A stretch of DNA of 64,000 nucleotides, taken from NCBI RefSeq assembly GCF_005771425.1, contig NZ_VBTZ01000009.1, forward strand, positions 1 to 64,000, read 5' to 3'. The DNA is from Methylocystis sp. B8. Lineage in GTDB: Bacteria; Pseudomonadota; Alphaproteobacteria; Rhizobiales; Beijerinckiaceae. Below are positions 34,617-45,177 of this stretch, in pieces. The translations under genes were made by a program, and so were the position numbers. The notes below the pieces were generated by a model that was not told where the DNA came from, ran no database searches, and was given only the letters and a program-made list of their open reading frames with translations. Every line of letters starts with the position of its first letter. The stretch's first letter is position 1.

Positions 34617-35630
34617 TTAAGGGCGCGAAACGGCAAAGCGCATATAGGCGCGGGCGACGGCGCGCGCGATGTCGGGCGTCGCATTGAACGGCGCGCGGCG
34701 CCAGTCCTCAAGCTCGCCGCTCCAGATGCGGATGGCGCCGGCGTCGCGCAAGGCGGCGAGATAGGCTTCGATCTTGTTTCGGCGTCCCGGCGGCGGGACG
34801 ACATAGACCGGCGCAGCGGTCGCGACCGCTTCTCCCACCATATTGACGCTGTCGCCCGTGACGATGATCGCCTCGGCGTTCGCCAACATCGAGACATATG
34901 GATTTTCTCCGGCGCTGTCCCACAGGAACCCGCCCGGCGCGGCGAGCGCCAACGCCAGCGCGTCGCGCAAAGCGGCCGGCGTGCGGCGCGAGGCCGTCGC
35001 CATGACGGAACGCCCGGCCGCAAGAAGCGACGCCGCGATCTGTGCGAGCTCCGCAATCTCTTTCGCGCCATAGGCGCCATGCCGGCTGTCGCCGCCGACG
35101 AGCAGCGCCACGCGCGGGCAGGGCAGCGCGGCGAGGCGGAGATCGGGCGCCGCGCGCGCCGCGGCGAGCCGCTCGGGCGTCATGCGATTCGCTGGCGTGA
35201 GCGGCGATAAGACATTCTCGCCGCGAATGCCGTCATGGCGGGGCGCGACGATCAGATCGGCGACGCCGTGCCCATTCGCGGGCTTGTTCACATAGACCGT
35301 GAAGGTTCGCTCGCCGGACTCGCGTTTCAATCGCTTGAGCGCAGGAATCGTCCGCCGTCCCGCGGCAATGGCGATGTCTGGGTAGGGCGGGCCGTATGCG
35401 AACGCGTCAAGCGGATCGGCCGGCGCGAAAGGGGCAAGCGCGGCATAGAGGACGCGGGACGCGACGTGGCGAATGTCAGGCGTCAGGCCCAGCGCTTCGG
35501 CGATGCCGAGCGTTTGCGCTTCATGTCCGGCGCGGCCGTCGGAGAGAACGCGGATCGTCGTGAGCGGAGGAACGCTCCCTCCCCAACCCTCCCCCGCTTC
35601 GCGGGAGAGGGAGTAATCGACGTCAACCAA
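34617..35630 (-). CDS. ELM1 family protein (DUF1022), glycosyltransferase-like
   Basis: A protein of up to 337 residues with the family features [16 protein letters not shown] at the N-terminus, [39 protein letters not shown] and [23 protein letters not shown]. The fold resembles GT-B glycosyltransferases; relatives in plants affect mitochondrial fission, and the bacterial function is not settled. The start is a problem: the only start codon before the conserved region is a TTG at 35630 inside the greA stop region, and the codons between are the translation of a palindromic intergenic repeat. Coupling to greA through this overlap is plausible. Confidence 0.8.
   Translation of the reverse strand: MVDVDYSLSREAGEGWGGSVPPLTTIRVLSDGRAGHEAQTLGIAEALGLTPDIRHVASRVLYAALAPFAPADPLDAFAYGPPYPDIAIAAGRRTIPALKRLKRESGERTFTVYVNKPANGHGVADLIVAPRHDGIRGENVLSPLTPANRMTPERLAAARAAPDLRLAALPCPRVALLVGGDSRHGAYGAKEIAELAQIAASLLAAGRSVMATASRRTPAALRDALALALAAPGGFLWDSAGENPYVSMLANAEAIIVTGDSVNMVGEAVATAAPVYVVPPPGRRNKIEAYLAALRDAGAIRIWSGELEDWRRAPFNATPDIARAVARAYMRFAVSRP
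35575..35613. repeat. Palindromic repeat at the greA/ELM1 junction
   Basis: A CTCCCTCCCC...CCGCTTCGCGG...GAGAGGGAG element of about 39 bases with a GC-rich inner hairpin. Such repeats occur in many copies in Hyphomicrobiales chromosomes. Here it occupies the first codons of the ELM1 frame. Confidence 0.6.
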
Positions 35631-36099
35631 AGGCGACCTTCAAGATCTCGTAGCTCTTGCCGCCGCCCGGCGTCGTCACCTCGACGGTGTCGCCGACCGT
35701 CTTGCCGATCAGCGCGCGGGCGATGGGGCTTGTGATCGAAACCCGGCCGCTCTTCACATCTGCCTCGGTCTCGCCGACGATCTGATAGGCCTTCTCCTCC
35801 TCGGTGTCCTCATCGACGACCGTGACGGTCGCGCCGAATTTGATCGTCGAGCCGTTGAGCTTCGACACGTCGATCACCTCGGCGCGCGACAGCTTGTCCT
35901 CGAGTTCGGCGATGCGGCCTTCGTTGAGCGACTGCGCCTCCTTGGCGGCGTGATATTCGGCGTTTTCCGAAAGGTCGCCATGGGCGCGCGCTTCAGCGAT
36001 CTGCTGAATGATGCGCGGACGGTCTTCCTGCTGCCTACGTCGCAATTCTTCTGTGAGCGCGGCGTAGCCGCCGGCGGTCATGGGCACCTTGTCCACCAT
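35623..36099 (-). CDS. greA: Transcription elongation factor GreA
   Basis: The 158-residue protein has the N-terminal coiled-coil ([68 protein letters not shown]), whose tip bears the acidic DLSENAEY that enters the RNA polymerase secondary channel. The C-terminal FKBP-like domain ([26 protein letters not shown]) follows. GreA stimulates cleavage of backtracked RNA. Length is exactly that of the family when started at ATG 36099; the frame extends upstream with a basic non-conserved segment. It lies downstream of carB on the same strand, the usual arrangement in alphaproteobacteria. Confidence 0.96.
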   Translation of the reverse strand: MVDKVPMTAGGYAALTEELRRRQQEDRPRIIQQIAEARAHGDLSENAEYHAAKEAQSLNEGRIAELEDKLSRAEVIDVSKLNGSTIKFGATVTVVDEDTEEEKAYQIVGETEADVKSGRVSITSPIARALIGKTVGDTVEVTTPGGGKSYEILKVAFG

Positions 36100-36263
36100 T
36101 GCTCTCGCTTTCTCGCCTTTCTTAAGTTTCGCCCTCGTGCGGCGCATCGGCGGCGTGGTCAGCGCGCCGCCAAGTCATCTTCGCACTGCATTAAAGCTTA
36201 AGCCGTCCAATCGAGGCCAAAGGTTAACGCATCCGCCGATTGCGTCGCGAAACTCTCCAATTT

Positions 36264-39200
36264 TCACTTGGTCGCATTCGGCGGAAAATAATCCTGCAGC
36301 GCCCGGACCTTAAGGTCCCCCGACACATAGGCGCGTATCCCCTGGGCCGCCGCGACCGCTCCCGCCAGGGTCGTATAATAGGGAACCTTATGCAGAAGCG
36401 CGGCGCGGCGCAAGGAGCGCGAGTCCGCGAGCGCCTGCGCCCCCTCAGTCGTATTGAAAACAAGCGCGATCGAGCCGTTTTTGATAGCGTCGACGATATG
36501 TGGCCGCCCTTCCGAGACCTTGTTCAGTTTTTGGGCGGCGATTCCGCGCTCGACGAGATAGCGCGCCGTGCCGCCAGTGGCGACGACCGAGAAGCCGACT
36601 TCCTTCAACAGGCGGACCGCGGGGATGATGCGGCCCTTGTCCGCGTCCCTGACGGACACGAAAACGACGCCCTGGCGCGGCGCCTTTGTGCCGCCACCAA
36701 GCTGACTCTTGACGAATGCGGCGTCAAAGGAGCTGTCGAGTCCCATGACTTCGCCGGTCGAGCGCATTTCGGGGCCAAGGACAGTGTCGACGCCCGGAAA
36801 ACGCGCGAAGGGGAAGACGGCTTCCTTCACCCCGACATGCTCCGGCCTTGTCTGAAGCGGATCAAAGTCGGCGAGCTTCGCGCCCGCCATGATCTGAGCC
36901 GCGATCTTCGCGATCGGCCTGCCAATGACCTTGGCGACGAAGGGCACGGTGCGAGACGCGCGAGGATTGACTTCGAGCACGTAAATCTCGCCGTCCTTGA
37001 GCGCGAACTGAACATTCATCAGGCCGACCACTCCGAGCGCCCTAGCGAGACTTGTCGTCTGCGCCTCGAGCCCCGCGATCGTCTCGGGCGCGAGCGACCG
37101 CGGCGGCAGGGAGCAGGCTGAATCGCCCGAATGGATGCCCGCCTCTTCGATATGTTCCATGACGCCTGCGATCACGGCGTCGTCGCCGTCGGCGAGGCAG
37201 TCCACGTCAACCTCGATCGCGTCGGTCAGATAGCGGTCGAAGAGCAGCGGATTTTTGCCGAGCACTGTGTTGATCTGCCCGGTCTTGTCGTTCGGGTAAC
37301 GCGCCTTGATCTCCGACGGTACAAGGCTCGGCAGCGTGCCAAGGAGATAATCATCGAGATCGCTTTGGTCGCGGATGATCGCCATGGCGCGGCCGCCAAG
37401 CACATAGCTTGGACGCACCACGAGGGGCAGTCCGAGTTCCTGCACGACGATGCGCGACTGCTCCACTGAATAGGCGATGCCATTCTTGGGTTGTTTCAGC
37501 CCGAGCTTGTCGAGAAGCCGCTTGAAGCGATCGCGGTCCTCGGCGAGGTCGATTGAATCGACCGGCGTGCCGAGAATCGGCGCGCCAGCCTGCTCGAGGC
37601 CATGTGCAAGCTTCAGCGGCGTTTGCCCGCCATACTGCACGATGACGCCGACGAGCTGGCCGTTCGACTTTTCGACGTCGAGAATTTCGGCGACGTCTTC
37701 ATTCGTCAGCGGTTCGAAATAGAGTCGGTCGGAGGTGTCGTAATCGGTCGACACCGTCTCCGGATTGCAATTGATCATGATCGTTTCAAAGCCGGCTTCG
37801 GCGAGCGCGAAGCAGGCGTGACAGCAGCAATAGTCGAATTCGATGCCTTGTCCGATGCGGTTCGGTCCGCCGCCTAAGATGACGATCTTTTTCCTGTCGG
37901 ATGGATGCGCCTCATTCGCGGAAACGCCGATGAACGGCGCCTCATAAGTTGAATACATATAGGCTGTGGGCGAGGCGAATTCCGCCGCGCAAGTATCGAT
38001 ACGCTTGTAGACGGGACGCACGCCGAGACGATGGCGCATCTCGCGCAGGGCTTCTTCTTCGACGCCGGCGAGCGTCGCGAGACGGCAATCGGAGAAGCCG
38101 GCGAATTTGAGCTTACGTAGATTTTCGGCGTCTTCCGGCAGGCCGTATGTCTTCACCTTGCTTTCAAGCGCGATGATTTCGGCGATGCGCTCGATAAACC
38201 AGATGTCGATGTTGCTTGCCTCGTGAATGGCTTCGGTGGTCATGCCGAGCCGCAGCGCCTGGCCAACGACGAGCAGCCGGTCGGGGGTTGGCGTGCCGAG
38301 CGCGCCGCGCAGCACATTCATGTCGTCGCCCTTGCCGAGGCCGTCGATCTCGATCTCGTCAAGGCCGGACAGGCCGGTCTCCAGAGAGCGCAACGCCTTT
38401 TGTAGCGACTCGGCGAAATTCCGGCCGATCGCCATGGCTTCGCCGACCGACTTCATGGCGGTCGTCAATATCGGCTCCGAGCCCGGAAATTTCTCGAAGG
38501 CGAAACGCGGAATCTTGGTGACGATATAATCGATCGTCGGCTCGAATGAAGCCGGCGTCGCGCCACCGGTAATATCGTTGGCGATCTCGTCGAGCGTGTA
38601 GCCGACCGCGAGCCGCGCCGCGACCTTGGCGATCGGAAAGCCGGTCGCCTTTGACGCCAACGCCGACGAGCGCGACACGCGCGGATTCATCTCGATGACG
38701 ATCATCCGGCCGTTTGCGGGATTGACCGCGAATTGCACGTTCGAGCCGCCGGTTTCGACGCCAATCTCGCGCAACACCGCGATCGAGGCGTCGCGCATGA
38801 TCTGGTATTCCTTATCGGTTAGCGTCAACGCCGGCGCGACGGTGATGCTGTCGCCGGTATGCACGCCCATCGGATCGACGTTCTCGATCGAGCAGATGAT
38901 GATGCAATTGTCCGCCTTGTCGCGGACGACTTCCATCTCGTATTCCTTCCAGCCGAGAACGCTTTCTTCGACCAACACTTCGTTCGTCGGCGAGGCGTCG
39001 ATGCCACGTTCGACGATCTCGATGAACTCCGCCTTGTTATAGGCGATGCCGCCGCCGGTTCCGCCGAGCGTAAATGAGGGGCGGATGATCGCCGGAAGGC
39101 CGATGTCGTCGAGCGCGTCGAGCGCCGTGGCGAGCGTCTTGACGTGATGCGATCGCGGCGTTTCGAGGCCGATCTTGGTCATCGCCTCGCGAAACAATTC

Positions 39201-39602
39201 GCGATCCTCGGCCTTGTCGATCGCGTGGGCGGTCGCGCCGATCATCTCGATGTCGAACTCTTTCAGCACGCCCATTTTTTCCAGACTGAGGGCGCAATTG
39301 AGCGCGGTCTGGCCGCCCATCGTCGGCAGCAGCGCGAAGCCGCCCGGCGCGGCATAGCGCTCCTTCTCAATGATCTTGGCGACGATGTCCGGGGTGATCG
39401 GCTCGATATAGGTGCGGTCGGCCATGTCCGGATCGGTCATGATCGTCGCCGGATTGGAGTTGACGAGAACGATCCGATAGCCTTCCGCTTTAAGCGCCTT
39501 GCAGGCCTGTGTGCCTGAGTAATCGAATTCGCACGCCTGGCCGATGACGATTGGACCGGCGCCGATGATCATAATCGTGGAAATGTCGGTTCTTTTCGGC
39601 AT
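36264..39602 (-). CDS. carB: Carbamoyl-phosphate synthase, large subunit
   Basis: A 1112-residue protein with two homologous ATP-grasp halves: [26 protein letters not shown] and [10 protein letters not shown] in the first, [26 protein letters not shown] and [10 protein letters not shown] in the second, then the allosteric MGS-like C-terminal domain ([16 protein letters not shown]). It makes carbamoyl phosphate from bicarbonate, two ATP and ammonia supplied by the small subunit, for arginine and pyrimidine synthesis. carA is not in this window. The start at ATG 39602 begins right at the conserved MPKRTDI. It is transcribed toward greA. Confidence 0.98.
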   Translation of the reverse strand: MPKRTDISTIMIIGAGPIVIGQACEFDYSGTQACKALKAEGYRIVLVNSNPATIMTDPDMADRTYIEPITPDIVAKIIEKERYAAPGGFALLPTMGGQTALNCALSLEKMGVLKEFDIEMIGATAHAIDKAEDRELFREAMTKIGLETPRSHHVKTLATALDALDDIGLPAIIRPSFTLGGTGGGIAYNKAEFIEIVERGIDASPTNEVLVEESVLGWKEYEMEVVRDKADNCIIICSIENVDPMGVHTGDSITVAPALTLTDKEYQIMRDASIAVLREIGVETGGSNVQFAVNPANGRMIVIEMNPRVSRSSALASKATGFPIAKVAARLAVGYTLDEIANDITGGATPASFEPTIDYIVTKIPRFAFEKFPGSEPILTTAMKSVGEAMAIGRNFAESLQKALRSLETGLSGLDEIEIDGLGKGDDMNVLRGALGTPTPDRLLVVGQALRLGMTTEAIHEASNIDIWFIERIAEIIALESKVKTYGLPEDAENLRKLKFAGFSDCRLATLAGVEEEALREMRHRLGVRPVYKRIDTCAAEFASPTAYMYSTYEAPFIGVSANEAHPSDRKKIVILGGGPNRIGQGIEFDYCCCHACFALAEAGFETIMINCNPETVSTDYDTSDRLYFEPLTNEDVAEILDVEKSNGQLVGVIVQYGGQTPLKLAHGLEQAGAPILGTPVDSIDLAEDRDRFKRLLDKLGLKQPKNGIAYSVEQSRIVVQELGLPLVVRPSYVLGGRAMAIIRDQSDLDDYLLGTLPSLVPSEIKARYPNDKTGQINTVLGKNPLLFDRYLTDAIEVDVDCLADGDDAVIAGVMEHIEEAGIHSGDSACSLPPRSLAPETIAGLEAQTTSLARALGVVGLMNVQFALKDGEIYVLEVNPRASRTVPFVAKVIGRPIAKIAAQIMAGAKLADFDPLQTRPEHVGVKEAVFPFARFPGVDTVLGPEMRSTGEVMGLDSSFDAAFVKSQLGGGTKAPRQGVVFVSVRDADKGRIIPAVRLLKEVGFSVVATGGTARYLVERGIAAQKLNKVSEGRPHIVDAIKNGSIALVFNTTEGAQALADSRSLRRAALLHKVPYYTTLAGAVAAAQGIRAYVSGDLKVRALQDYFPPNATK

Positions 39603-39641
39603 GCCGCCTCAGTTTTCATCCGCTCGTCAGCGTTATCCTCG

Positions 39642-39752
39642 CCTCATGCCGAGGAGCGCCGTAAGGCGCGTCTCGAAGCACGAGGGCGTAGCTATGTTCG
39701 GCGCTTTCCTCGTCCTTCGAGGCGGCGGCTGGGCCGCCTCCTCAGGATGAGG
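39642..39752. repeat. Inverted pair of palindromic intergenic repeats upstream of carB
   Basis: Two related elements, 39642-39685 (CCTCATGCCGAGGAGCGCC...CACGAGG) and 39708-39752 (CCTCGTCCTTCGAGG...CAGGATGAGG), lie in opposite orientation 22 bases apart. Each is itself palindromic. Related repeats are common between genes in Hyphomicrobiales. The 454-base gap between carB and the cytochrome gene holds these and one terminator, but no gene. Confidence 0.65.
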
Positions 39753-39801
39753 AAACCTCTCTTCCGTCTCGGCCGCCCTGCGCGGGAGGGCGAGCGCGCA
39801 T

Positions 39802-39825
39802 AAAAAAGGGCCGCGATTCCGGCCC
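39802..39825 (-). terminator. Rho-independent terminator, leftward
   Basis: On the minus strand, GGGCCGG...CGCGGCCC is followed by TTTTTTA (39802-39807). No minus-strand gene ends just upstream (hemF lies 1 kb away), so its partner transcript is unclear; it may shield carB from readthrough. Confidence 0.55.
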
Positions 39826-40056
39826 CTGGACCGGAACGCGTCCCCAACTTGCCCGTCATTTCGTCGGCGGACCGGTGATGCGGGCGGCGAGCGGGGCGCG
39901 CCCGGCTCGAAAGTCGCCGATTGTCTAGACGAGAATGACGGTCATGTGAAGAGGCGCGGGGAGGGTGGGGATAGGCGCCTCCCAGCGGCGGAATCGCGGC
40001 GCGGCGCGGCGAATTGCGGTATGATCGCGGTTCCTCGTCCTCTCCAAATCACGCCC

Positions 40057-40359
40057 ATGCGGATTGCGGCCTTCTTCCTTTTCTCGATGTTGCTTCTCGT
40101 CCCGGGCGCAGAGTCTGCGTGGGCGGGGGATCTTTCCGAAGTTCTAACGCAATGCGCTGCCTGCCACGGCGTCGATGGGATTGCGAAAAGCGCCGACGTT
40201 CCGCATCTCGCAGGACAGCAGGAGCTTTATCTCTTCAATCAGATCAAGGCCTTTCGCTCCGGCGGCCGGCCGCACAAGGAGATGCGCTACATGAGTCGTC
40301 GACTCTCCGAGGCCGAGATGCGGGAAATCGCGCGCCATTACGCCGCGATGCCGCGCTGA
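40057..40359 (+). CDS. Small c-type cytochrome (cytochrome c553/c4 class)
   Basis: A 100-residue exported haem protein: signal peptide MRIAAFFLFSMLLLVPGAESAWA, haem-binding CAACHG at about residues 32-37, then DVPHLAGQQELYLFNQIKAFRSGGRPHKEM with the likely axial Met in EMRYM, and a closing helix LSEAEMREIARHYAAMP. It would shuttle electrons in the periplasm. The start at ATG 40057 is the one that begins the signal peptide; an upstream ATG at 40021 is in frame. The TGA lies two bases before the next start, so the two genes are probably co-transcribed. Confidence 0.88.
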   Translation: MRIAAFFLFSMLLLVPGAESAWAGDLSEVLTQCAACHGVDGIAKSADVPHLAGQQELYLFNQIKAFRSGGRPHKEMRYMSRRLSEAEMREIARHYAAMPR

Positions 40360-40361
40360 GC

Positions 40362-40736
40362 ATGTCGACGACGCGCCAGCTGGCGACTTACGCTTCGGTC
40401 GGCGTCGGCGCGACGCTCGCGCATTACGCGGTTCTCATCGCATTGGTTGAAGCCGGGGGGTGGCGCGCGGTGCCGGCGACGCTTTGTGGTTATGTGGTCG
40501 GCGGCGTCGTGGCTTATCTCTTGAACCGACGTCATACCTTTGCGAGCGACCGGCCGCATGCTGAAGCGACGTGGCGCTTTGCGCTCGTCGCTTTCGTCGG
40601 CTTCTGCGTCACTTTTGTGTTGATGAGCCTTTTCGTCGACCGCTGGGGAGCGCCCTATCTGCCGGCGCAGATGGTCACGACCGTGCTGGCGATGTTCGTG
40701 ACCTTCGTGCTCAATCGGCGATGGACCTTTGGTTGA
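40362..40736 (+). CDS. GtrA family membrane protein
   Basis: A 124-residue protein with four membrane helices (about 8-28, 34-53, 70-92, 98-118) and the family motifs YLLNRRHTFAS and FVLNRRWTF at the ends of helices 2 and 4. GtrA-like proteins help move lipid-linked sugars across the inner membrane for surface polysaccharide modification. It starts two bases after the cytochrome stop. The functional link to the cytochrome is not obvious. Confidence 0.88.
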   Translation: MSTTRQLATYASVGVGATLAHYAVLIALVEAGGWRAVPATLCGYVVGGVVAYLLNRRHTFASDRPHAEATWRFALVAFVGFCVTFVLMSLFVDRWGAPYLPAQMVTTVLAMFVTFVLNRRWTFG

Positions 40737-40767
40737 AACTTCCCCCGCGGCATGGCCGGGCTTTCGC

Positions 40768-40800
40768 GCGTCATGCCCGCGCTCGTCGCGGGCATGACGC
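40768..40800. repeat. Perfect palindrome after the GtrA gene
   Basis: GCGTCATGCCCGCG and CGCGGGCATGACGC form 14-bp arms around five bases. It is a common intergenic repeat type in this group and may also end the GtrA transcript, although no T tract follows. Confidence 0.6.
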
Positions 40801-40899
40801 CAAGACATCGTAATGATTAATGAAGGATTGCGAGCGCCGGATCGCAGTGGATGGCCGGCACAAGCCTGGCCATGACGTGGCTGTAATTCGCTGTGCGCG

Positions 40900-41850
40900 C
40901 TATGGCCACTTCACCAGAGGCGGCATGGAGGAGAGGATCGAGTCGACATTGCCGCCGGTCTTCAATCCGAAGATTGTGCCGCGGTCATAGAGCAGATTAT
41001 ATTCGACATAGCGGCCGCGTCGCACGAGCTGTTCGTCGCGTTGCGATTCGCTCCATGACTTGGCGAAGTTACGCCGCACCAGTTCGGGATAAATGTCGAT
41101 GAAGCTTTCGCCGACGTCGCGGGTGAAGGCGAAATCTTCATCCCAAGCGGAATTTCTTTCGTCTCCCGCGCTGTTGAAATAATCATAGAAAATGCCGCCG
41201 ATGCCGCGCGGCTCATTGCGATGAGCGAGAAAGAAATATTCATCGCACCATTGCTTGAAGCGCGCGTAGTCGGCGACCTTATGGCGCTTGCAGGCGTCGC
41301 GCATCGCCGCGTGAAAGGCGATCGTGTCTGGATCGTCCTGCGTGCGGCGCGCGTCGAGCACCGGCGTCAGATCTGCGCCGCCGCCAAACCACGCTTTCGT
41401 CGTCACGACGAAGCGCGTGTTCATATGCACGGCTGGAACGTTTGGGTTCCAGGGATGCGCGATGAGCGAAATGCCGGTCGCGAAAAATCGAGGGTCTTCC
41501 GCGGCGCCGGGAATCTGCTTGGCGAATTCGGGCGCGAAGGTTCCAAACACTGTCGAGCAATGCACGCCGGCCTTTTCGAACACGCGGCCTCTGATCATGC
41601 CCATACGTCCGCCGCCGCCCGGCGCGCCGCCGATGTTTCGAGCGGCGCTTCCTAAAGTCGCGCCGCTGTGATCCGTTCGACTCCACGAAGTGAGAACAAA
41701 CCGCCCAGGCGCATCGGCGTCAGGCGCGAATGGTCCGGGCGCCTCGTCCTCCAGCCCTTCGAAGGCGGCGATGATGCGCGACTGCAGAGATTCGAACCAG
41801 GCGCGCGCGGCGTCCTTACGGGCTTCGAGCTGATCGGGCGCGGCGTTCAT
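40900..41850 (-). CDS. hemF: Oxygen-dependent coproporphyrinogen III oxidase
   Basis: A 316-residue protein with the HemF signatures: [21 protein letters not shown] near residue 60, the hallmark FGGGADLTP after VVTTKAW, the region [29 protein letters not shown], and a C-terminal [30 protein letters not shown]. It oxidatively decarboxylates coproporphyrinogen III to protoporphyrinogen IX in haem synthesis. It starts at ATG 41850 with family-typical length. Haem enzymes for the adjacent cytochrome genes depend on it, but no operon link is visible. Confidence 0.97.
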   Translation of the reverse strand: MNAAPDQLEARKDAARAWFESLQSRIIAAFEGLEDEAPGPFAPDADAPGRFVLTSWSRTDHSGATLGSAARNIGGAPGGGGRMGMIRGRVFEKAGVHCSTVFGTFAPEFAKQIPGAAEDPRFFATGISLIAHPWNPNVPAVHMNTRFVVTTKAWFGGGADLTPVLDARRTQDDPDTIAFHAAMRDACKRHKVADYARFKQWCDEYFFLAHRNEPRGIGGIFYDYFNSAGDERNSAWDEDFAFTRDVGESFIDIYPELVRRNFAKSWSESQRDEQLVRRGRYVEYNLLYDRGTIFGLKTGGNVDSILSSMPPLVKWP

Positions 41851-41913
41851 CGACGTCTCCTTGTCGCCGCTTCAATCCCGCCGGCGCCGCGCCTTGTCAA
41901 TTCAGCAGGACGT

Positions 41914-42573
41914 CTATCGCGCCATATCAGCGACCTTCGTGTCGCGCCGCACGGCTGGCGCAGTCGCCGCCGCGAAGCCGGCGCGCAGGAACTGCACAAG
42001 AGCGGTCTTGACGTTTCTGCCCCGCTCGGTGAGCTCGGTGACATAGCAGGAGCGCGGCTCGCCATTTCGCCAATCATGGTTCCTGGCTTTCGCCTGGCGC
42101 ATGTCTTCGAGCACCTGCGCTTTGATCTCGCGCGAGTCCTTCATCGTGATGAGCCCGTCGGCGGATAAATGCCGATCCGAATTGTAATCTTCGATCATTT
42201 TCTGATCGGCGAACTCGAAGTCGCACAGCTTTCCCTGGTCGCCAACATAGAGAAGCCGCTCCACCCAGTTCGCGCGGAGCGACCGGATGTCGTCGGGCAG
42301 CATGTCCTTCATTTCCGCTGGCAGAGCCTGATAGATCGGGGTCGATTCCGCGATTTGATCGACCTTGAACGCCGCCTTCACATTGAACCCTTCAAAGCTC
42401 TCGATTTGCGTGAGTTTCACGAAGATCTTGCCTACAGCGCCGCGCGCCTCGGCGAAATTGGTCACGAGCGCATAGAGGCCGACGCCAAGAAGTGCGGTCA
42501 ACAGCGCCGCATTAAAGGATTTGAGCAGCCGCTCCCAAAGCATGAGCGAAAAGCGAATTGTCTGGTGGGTCAT
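41914..42573 (-). CDS. Membrane-anchored hypothetical protein
   Basis: A 219-residue protein with one N-terminal membrane helix (LLKSFNAALLTALLGVGLYALVTNF, about 15-40) and a soluble domain of mixed helix and strand (FVKLTQIESFEGFNVKAAFKVDQIAE, LLYVGDQGKLCDFEFADQKMIED). It ends in an Ala/Arg-rich tail. No family is recognised. The ATG at 42573 was chosen because GGGAGG lies six bases upstream; the frame opens at 42594. Its 3' end lies 63 bases before hemF on the same strand, so co-transcription is possible. Confidence 0.7.
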   Translation of the reverse strand: MTHQTIRFSLMLWERLLKSFNAALLTALLGVGLYALVTNFAEARGAVGKIFVKLTQIESFEGFNVKAAFKVDQIAESTPIYQALPAEMKDMLPDDIRSLRANWVERLLYVGDQGKLCDFEFADQKMIEDYNSDRHLSADGLITMKDSREIKAQVLEDMRQAKARNHDWRNGEPRSCYVTELTERGRNVKTALVQFLRAGFAAATAPAVRRDTKVADMAR

Positions 42574-42674
42574 ATCGCCCTCCCTAAAAATCAATGAATA
42601 TCGCCTTTATATGCGGCGACGATCGCAGACTAAAAGGGGTCGTTTCGTAACGCGCTGTGCGGCGGCGCACGTGT

Positions 42675-43151
42675 TCAAAGCACGCGCAACTGCCGCAACG
42701 CTTCGCCCAAGACCATCGCTGCGGCCACGGCGACGTTTAGTGAGCGTATGCCGGGACGCATCGGGATGCGCAGCGCCAGATCGGCGGCGGCGTGGACCTC
42801 TTCCGGCGCACCCGCAGATTCCCGGCCGACGAGCAGAATGTCGCCTTCACGATAGGCGCAATCGAGATAGGAGGCCGTCGCATGCGTCGAGAGCAGCAGC
42901 AGGCGGCGCGGATTGCCCGCTTGGCGGCAAGCGGCGCGCCAAGCTTGAAAGGCCGTGAAAGACGCATGTCGGTCGATTGTCACCTGGTCGAGGTAGTCCA
43001 TGCCGGCCCGGCGGAAGTCACGGTCGCTTGTGGGAAATCCGGCGGGCCCGATGATCGCCGCCGAGACGCCAAGGCAAGCGCAGGTTCGCAACATGGTCCC
43101 AGCGTTCTGAGGAATGTCGGGCTGATATAGTGCAAGCGTAAGAGGAGCCAT
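42675..43151 (-). CDS. trmL: tRNA (cytidine/uridine-2'-O)-methyltransferase TrmL-like
   Basis: A 158-residue SPOUT methyltransferase: LTLALYQPDIPQNAGTMLRTCACLGVSAAIIGPAGFP at the N-terminus (with the catalytic Arg), FRRAGMDYLD, then the knot region DILLVGRESAGAPEEVHAAADLALRIPMRPGIRSLNVAVAAAMVLGEALRQ. TrmL methylates the wobble nucleotide 34 of tRNA-Leu isoacceptors. It starts at ATG 43151; the longer frame upstream reads into the Rieske gene's promoter region. It is divergent from petA with about 200 bases between. Confidence 0.92.
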   Translation of the reverse strand: MAPLTLALYQPDIPQNAGTMLRTCACLGVSAAIIGPAGFPTSDRDFRRAGMDYLDQVTIDRHASFTAFQAWRAACRQAGNPRRLLLLSTHATASYLDCAYREGDILLVGRESAGAPEEVHAAADLALRIPMRPGIRSLNVAVAAAMVLGEALRQLRVL

Positions 43152-43351
43152 TCGCCCTTGCAGTAGGAGGAAATGGCGAATTTGCGGCATATCGCCGCGA
43201 AAGGCGCCATGGTCTTGTGTCGCAGTTGGGATAGCCAAATTTCCCTGTCGCGGCTTGTGGACAGCGGCGGAGATTCGCGTAAAACGGATCGCCTTAGGCG
43301 CAGCCGCCGCCTCAGCCGCGAAGACTTGAGAGCGTTGGGAGAGGTTCGAGC

Positions 43352-43882
43352 GTGACAAGCAGAGATGCCGCCGCGAAACCGGCGGAGCCGAGCCGGCGGG
43401 ATATTCTTTACATCGCCACGGGGGTCGCTGCTGCGGGCGCCGCAGCCGGCATGGTTTGGCCGCTGATCGCGCAGATGAATCCGGACGCGTCCACCCTTGC
43501 TCTGGCCTCAACGGAAGTCGATCTATCGGCAGTTCCCGAAGGCCAGATTGTCACGGTGAAATGGCGCGGCAAGCCGGTTTTCGTGCGCCACCGGACGCCT
43601 GCCGAAATCAAGGCGGCGGAAGACGTTCCTCTGGCCGACCTTCCCGACCCGGAGCCCGACTCCAAGCGCGTTCAAAAGCCCCAGTGGCTCGTCGTCATCG
43701 GCGTATGCACGCATCTTGGCTGCATCCCGACCGGCAAGGAAGGCGAATACAATGGCTGGTTCTGTCCCTGCCATGGCTCGGTCTACGACCTGTCGGGAAG
43801 GATTCGCAGCGGCCCGGCGCCGACGAATCTGGAAGTGCCGCCTTACGCCTTCATCGCCGACAACAAAATTAAGATCGGCTAA
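43352..43882 (+). CDS. petA: Ubiquinol-cytochrome c reductase, Rieske iron-sulfur subunit
   Basis: A 176-residue protein with a twin-arginine-type N-terminus ([29 protein letters not shown]), a single anchor helix, a flexible hinge, and the Rieske cluster ligands CTHLGC and CPCHGS (2Fe-2S with two Cys and two His). It takes electrons from ubiquinol at the Qo site of cytochrome b and passes them to cytochrome c1. GTG at 43352 with GGGAGAGG upstream is the likely start. petB and petC follow directly in an operon. Confidence 0.97.
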   Translation: MTSRDAAAKPAEPSRRDILYIATGVAAAGAAAGMVWPLIAQMNPDASTLALASTEVDLSAVPEGQIVTVKWRGKPVFVRHRTPAEIKAAEDVPLADLPDPEPDSKRVQKPQWLVVIGVCTHLGCIPTGKEGEYNGWFCPCHGSVYDLSGRIRSGPAPTNLEVPPYAFIADNKIKIG

Positions 43883-43938
43883 CCAAGGCGGAAGCGCCTT
43901 TCAATTTTCCCGCGCGAAATTCCGAGAGCACCAAGCCC

Positions 43939-45177
43939 ATGGAAGGACATTCCCAATACACGCCTAAAAGCGGCTTTGCTCGCTGGTTGGAGCGTCGGCT
44001 TCCGATTTTGAGTTTTATTCATGATTCTTTTATCGCCTATCCGACGCCAAAGAACCTCAACTACATGTGGGTGTTTGGCGCGATTTTGAGTTTCATGCTG
44101 GTCGCGCAGATTGCGACGGGCGTCGTTTTGGCGATGCACTACACTGCGGAAACGACGCTCGCTTTCGATTCCGTCGAGAAAATCATGCGCGACGTGAATT
44201 GGGGAACGATGCTGCGCTACGCGCACGCCAATGGCGCGTCGATGTTCTTTCTCGCCGTCTACATCCATATCTTTCGCGGCATGTATTACGGCTCCTACAA
44301 GGAGCCGCGTGAAGTATTGTGGATTCTCGGCGTCATCATCTTCATGCTGATGATGGCGACAGGGTTCCTCGGCTACGTCTTGCCTTGGGGACAAATGTCG
44401 TTCTGGGCGGCGACGGTCATCACCAATCTCTTCTCCGCCATTCCCGTCGTCGGCACGTCGATCACCACCTGGCTGCTCGGCGGCTATTCGGTCGACAATC
44501 CGACGCTCAACCGTTTCTATGCCTTGCATTATCTGGTGCCGTTCATCATCGTCGCGATCGTGGCTCTTCACGTTTGGGCGCTTCACGTGACCGGTCAGAA
44601 CAATCCCTCCGGCATTGAAGTGAAGGATATCAAGAGGGACACCGTTCCTTTCACGCCCTATGCGACCTTGAAGGACGGGGTAGGCATCGCGGCTTTTCTC
44701 GTCGTCTATGCGTGGCTGACGTTCTTTGTGCCGAATTATCTCGGCCACCCTGACAATTACATCGAAGCCAATCCGCTCGTGACGCCGCCGCACATCGTGC
44801 CGGAGTGGTACTTCCTTCCATTCTATGCGATCCTGCGGGCGATCCCGAACAAGCTGCTCGGCGTTATCGCGCTCTTCTCGTCGATTTTGATCACCGCGGC
44901 GCTGCCATGGCTCGACACGTCGAAGGTCAAATCCGCCGTGTATCGGCCGCTGTTTCGCAAAGAGTTCTGGGTCTTTCTCGCCGTGTGCATTGGGCTCGGC
45001 TATCTCGGCGCGCAGCCTGCCGAAGGCGCTTACCTATGGTTCGCGCGTCTGTTCTCGGCCTATTATTTCTTGCACTTCCTCGTCATTTTGCCGGTGATAG
45101 GCAGGATCGAGCAGCCGGAGCAGGCGCCTGAGTCGATCGAGGCTTCGATCATACGTGGGGAAACCTCCCATGTCTGA
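43939..45177 (+). CDS. petB: Cytochrome b of the bc1 complex
   Basis: A 412-residue integral membrane protein with eight or more helices. The four haem-ligating histidines are in the second and fourth helices ([49 protein letters not shown]), and the Qo-site motif [13 protein letters not shown] is present. It carries haems bL and bH and runs the Q cycle. Unlike some alphaproteobacteria, the cytochrome b gene is not fused to cytochrome c1: petC starts inside the last codons with an eight-base overlap. Confidence 0.98.
   Translation: MEGHSQYTPKSGFARWLERRLPILSFIHDSFIAYPTPKNLNYMWVFGAILSFMLVAQIATGVVLAMHYTAETTLAFDSVEKIMRDVNWGTMLRYAHANGASMFFLAVYIHIFRGMYYGSYKEPREVLWILGVIIFMLMMATGFLGYVLPWGQMSFWAATVITNLFSAIPVVGTSITTWLLGGYSVDNPTLNRFYALHYLVPFIIVAIVALHVWALHVTGQNNPSGIEVKDIKRDTVPFTPYATLKDGVGIAAFLVVYAWLTFFVPNYLGHPDNYIEANPLVTPPHIVPEWYFLPFYAILRAIPNKLLGVIALFSSILITAALPWLDTSKVKSAVYRPLFRKEFWVFLAVCIGLGYLGAQPAEGAYLWFARLFSAYYFLHFLVILPVIGRIEQPEQAPESIEASIIRGETSHV

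Noticed and set aside
36240-37121. A 293-codon plus-strand frame opposite carB
   Set aside because: Shadow of carB, as shown by composition and by the strong ATP-grasp and MGS motifs on the other strand.
43879-44793. A 304-codon minus-strand frame opposite petB
   Set aside because: It is a codon-bias shadow of cytochrome b: charged, low-complexity translation, no ribosome site, and the plus strand has an unmistakable gene.
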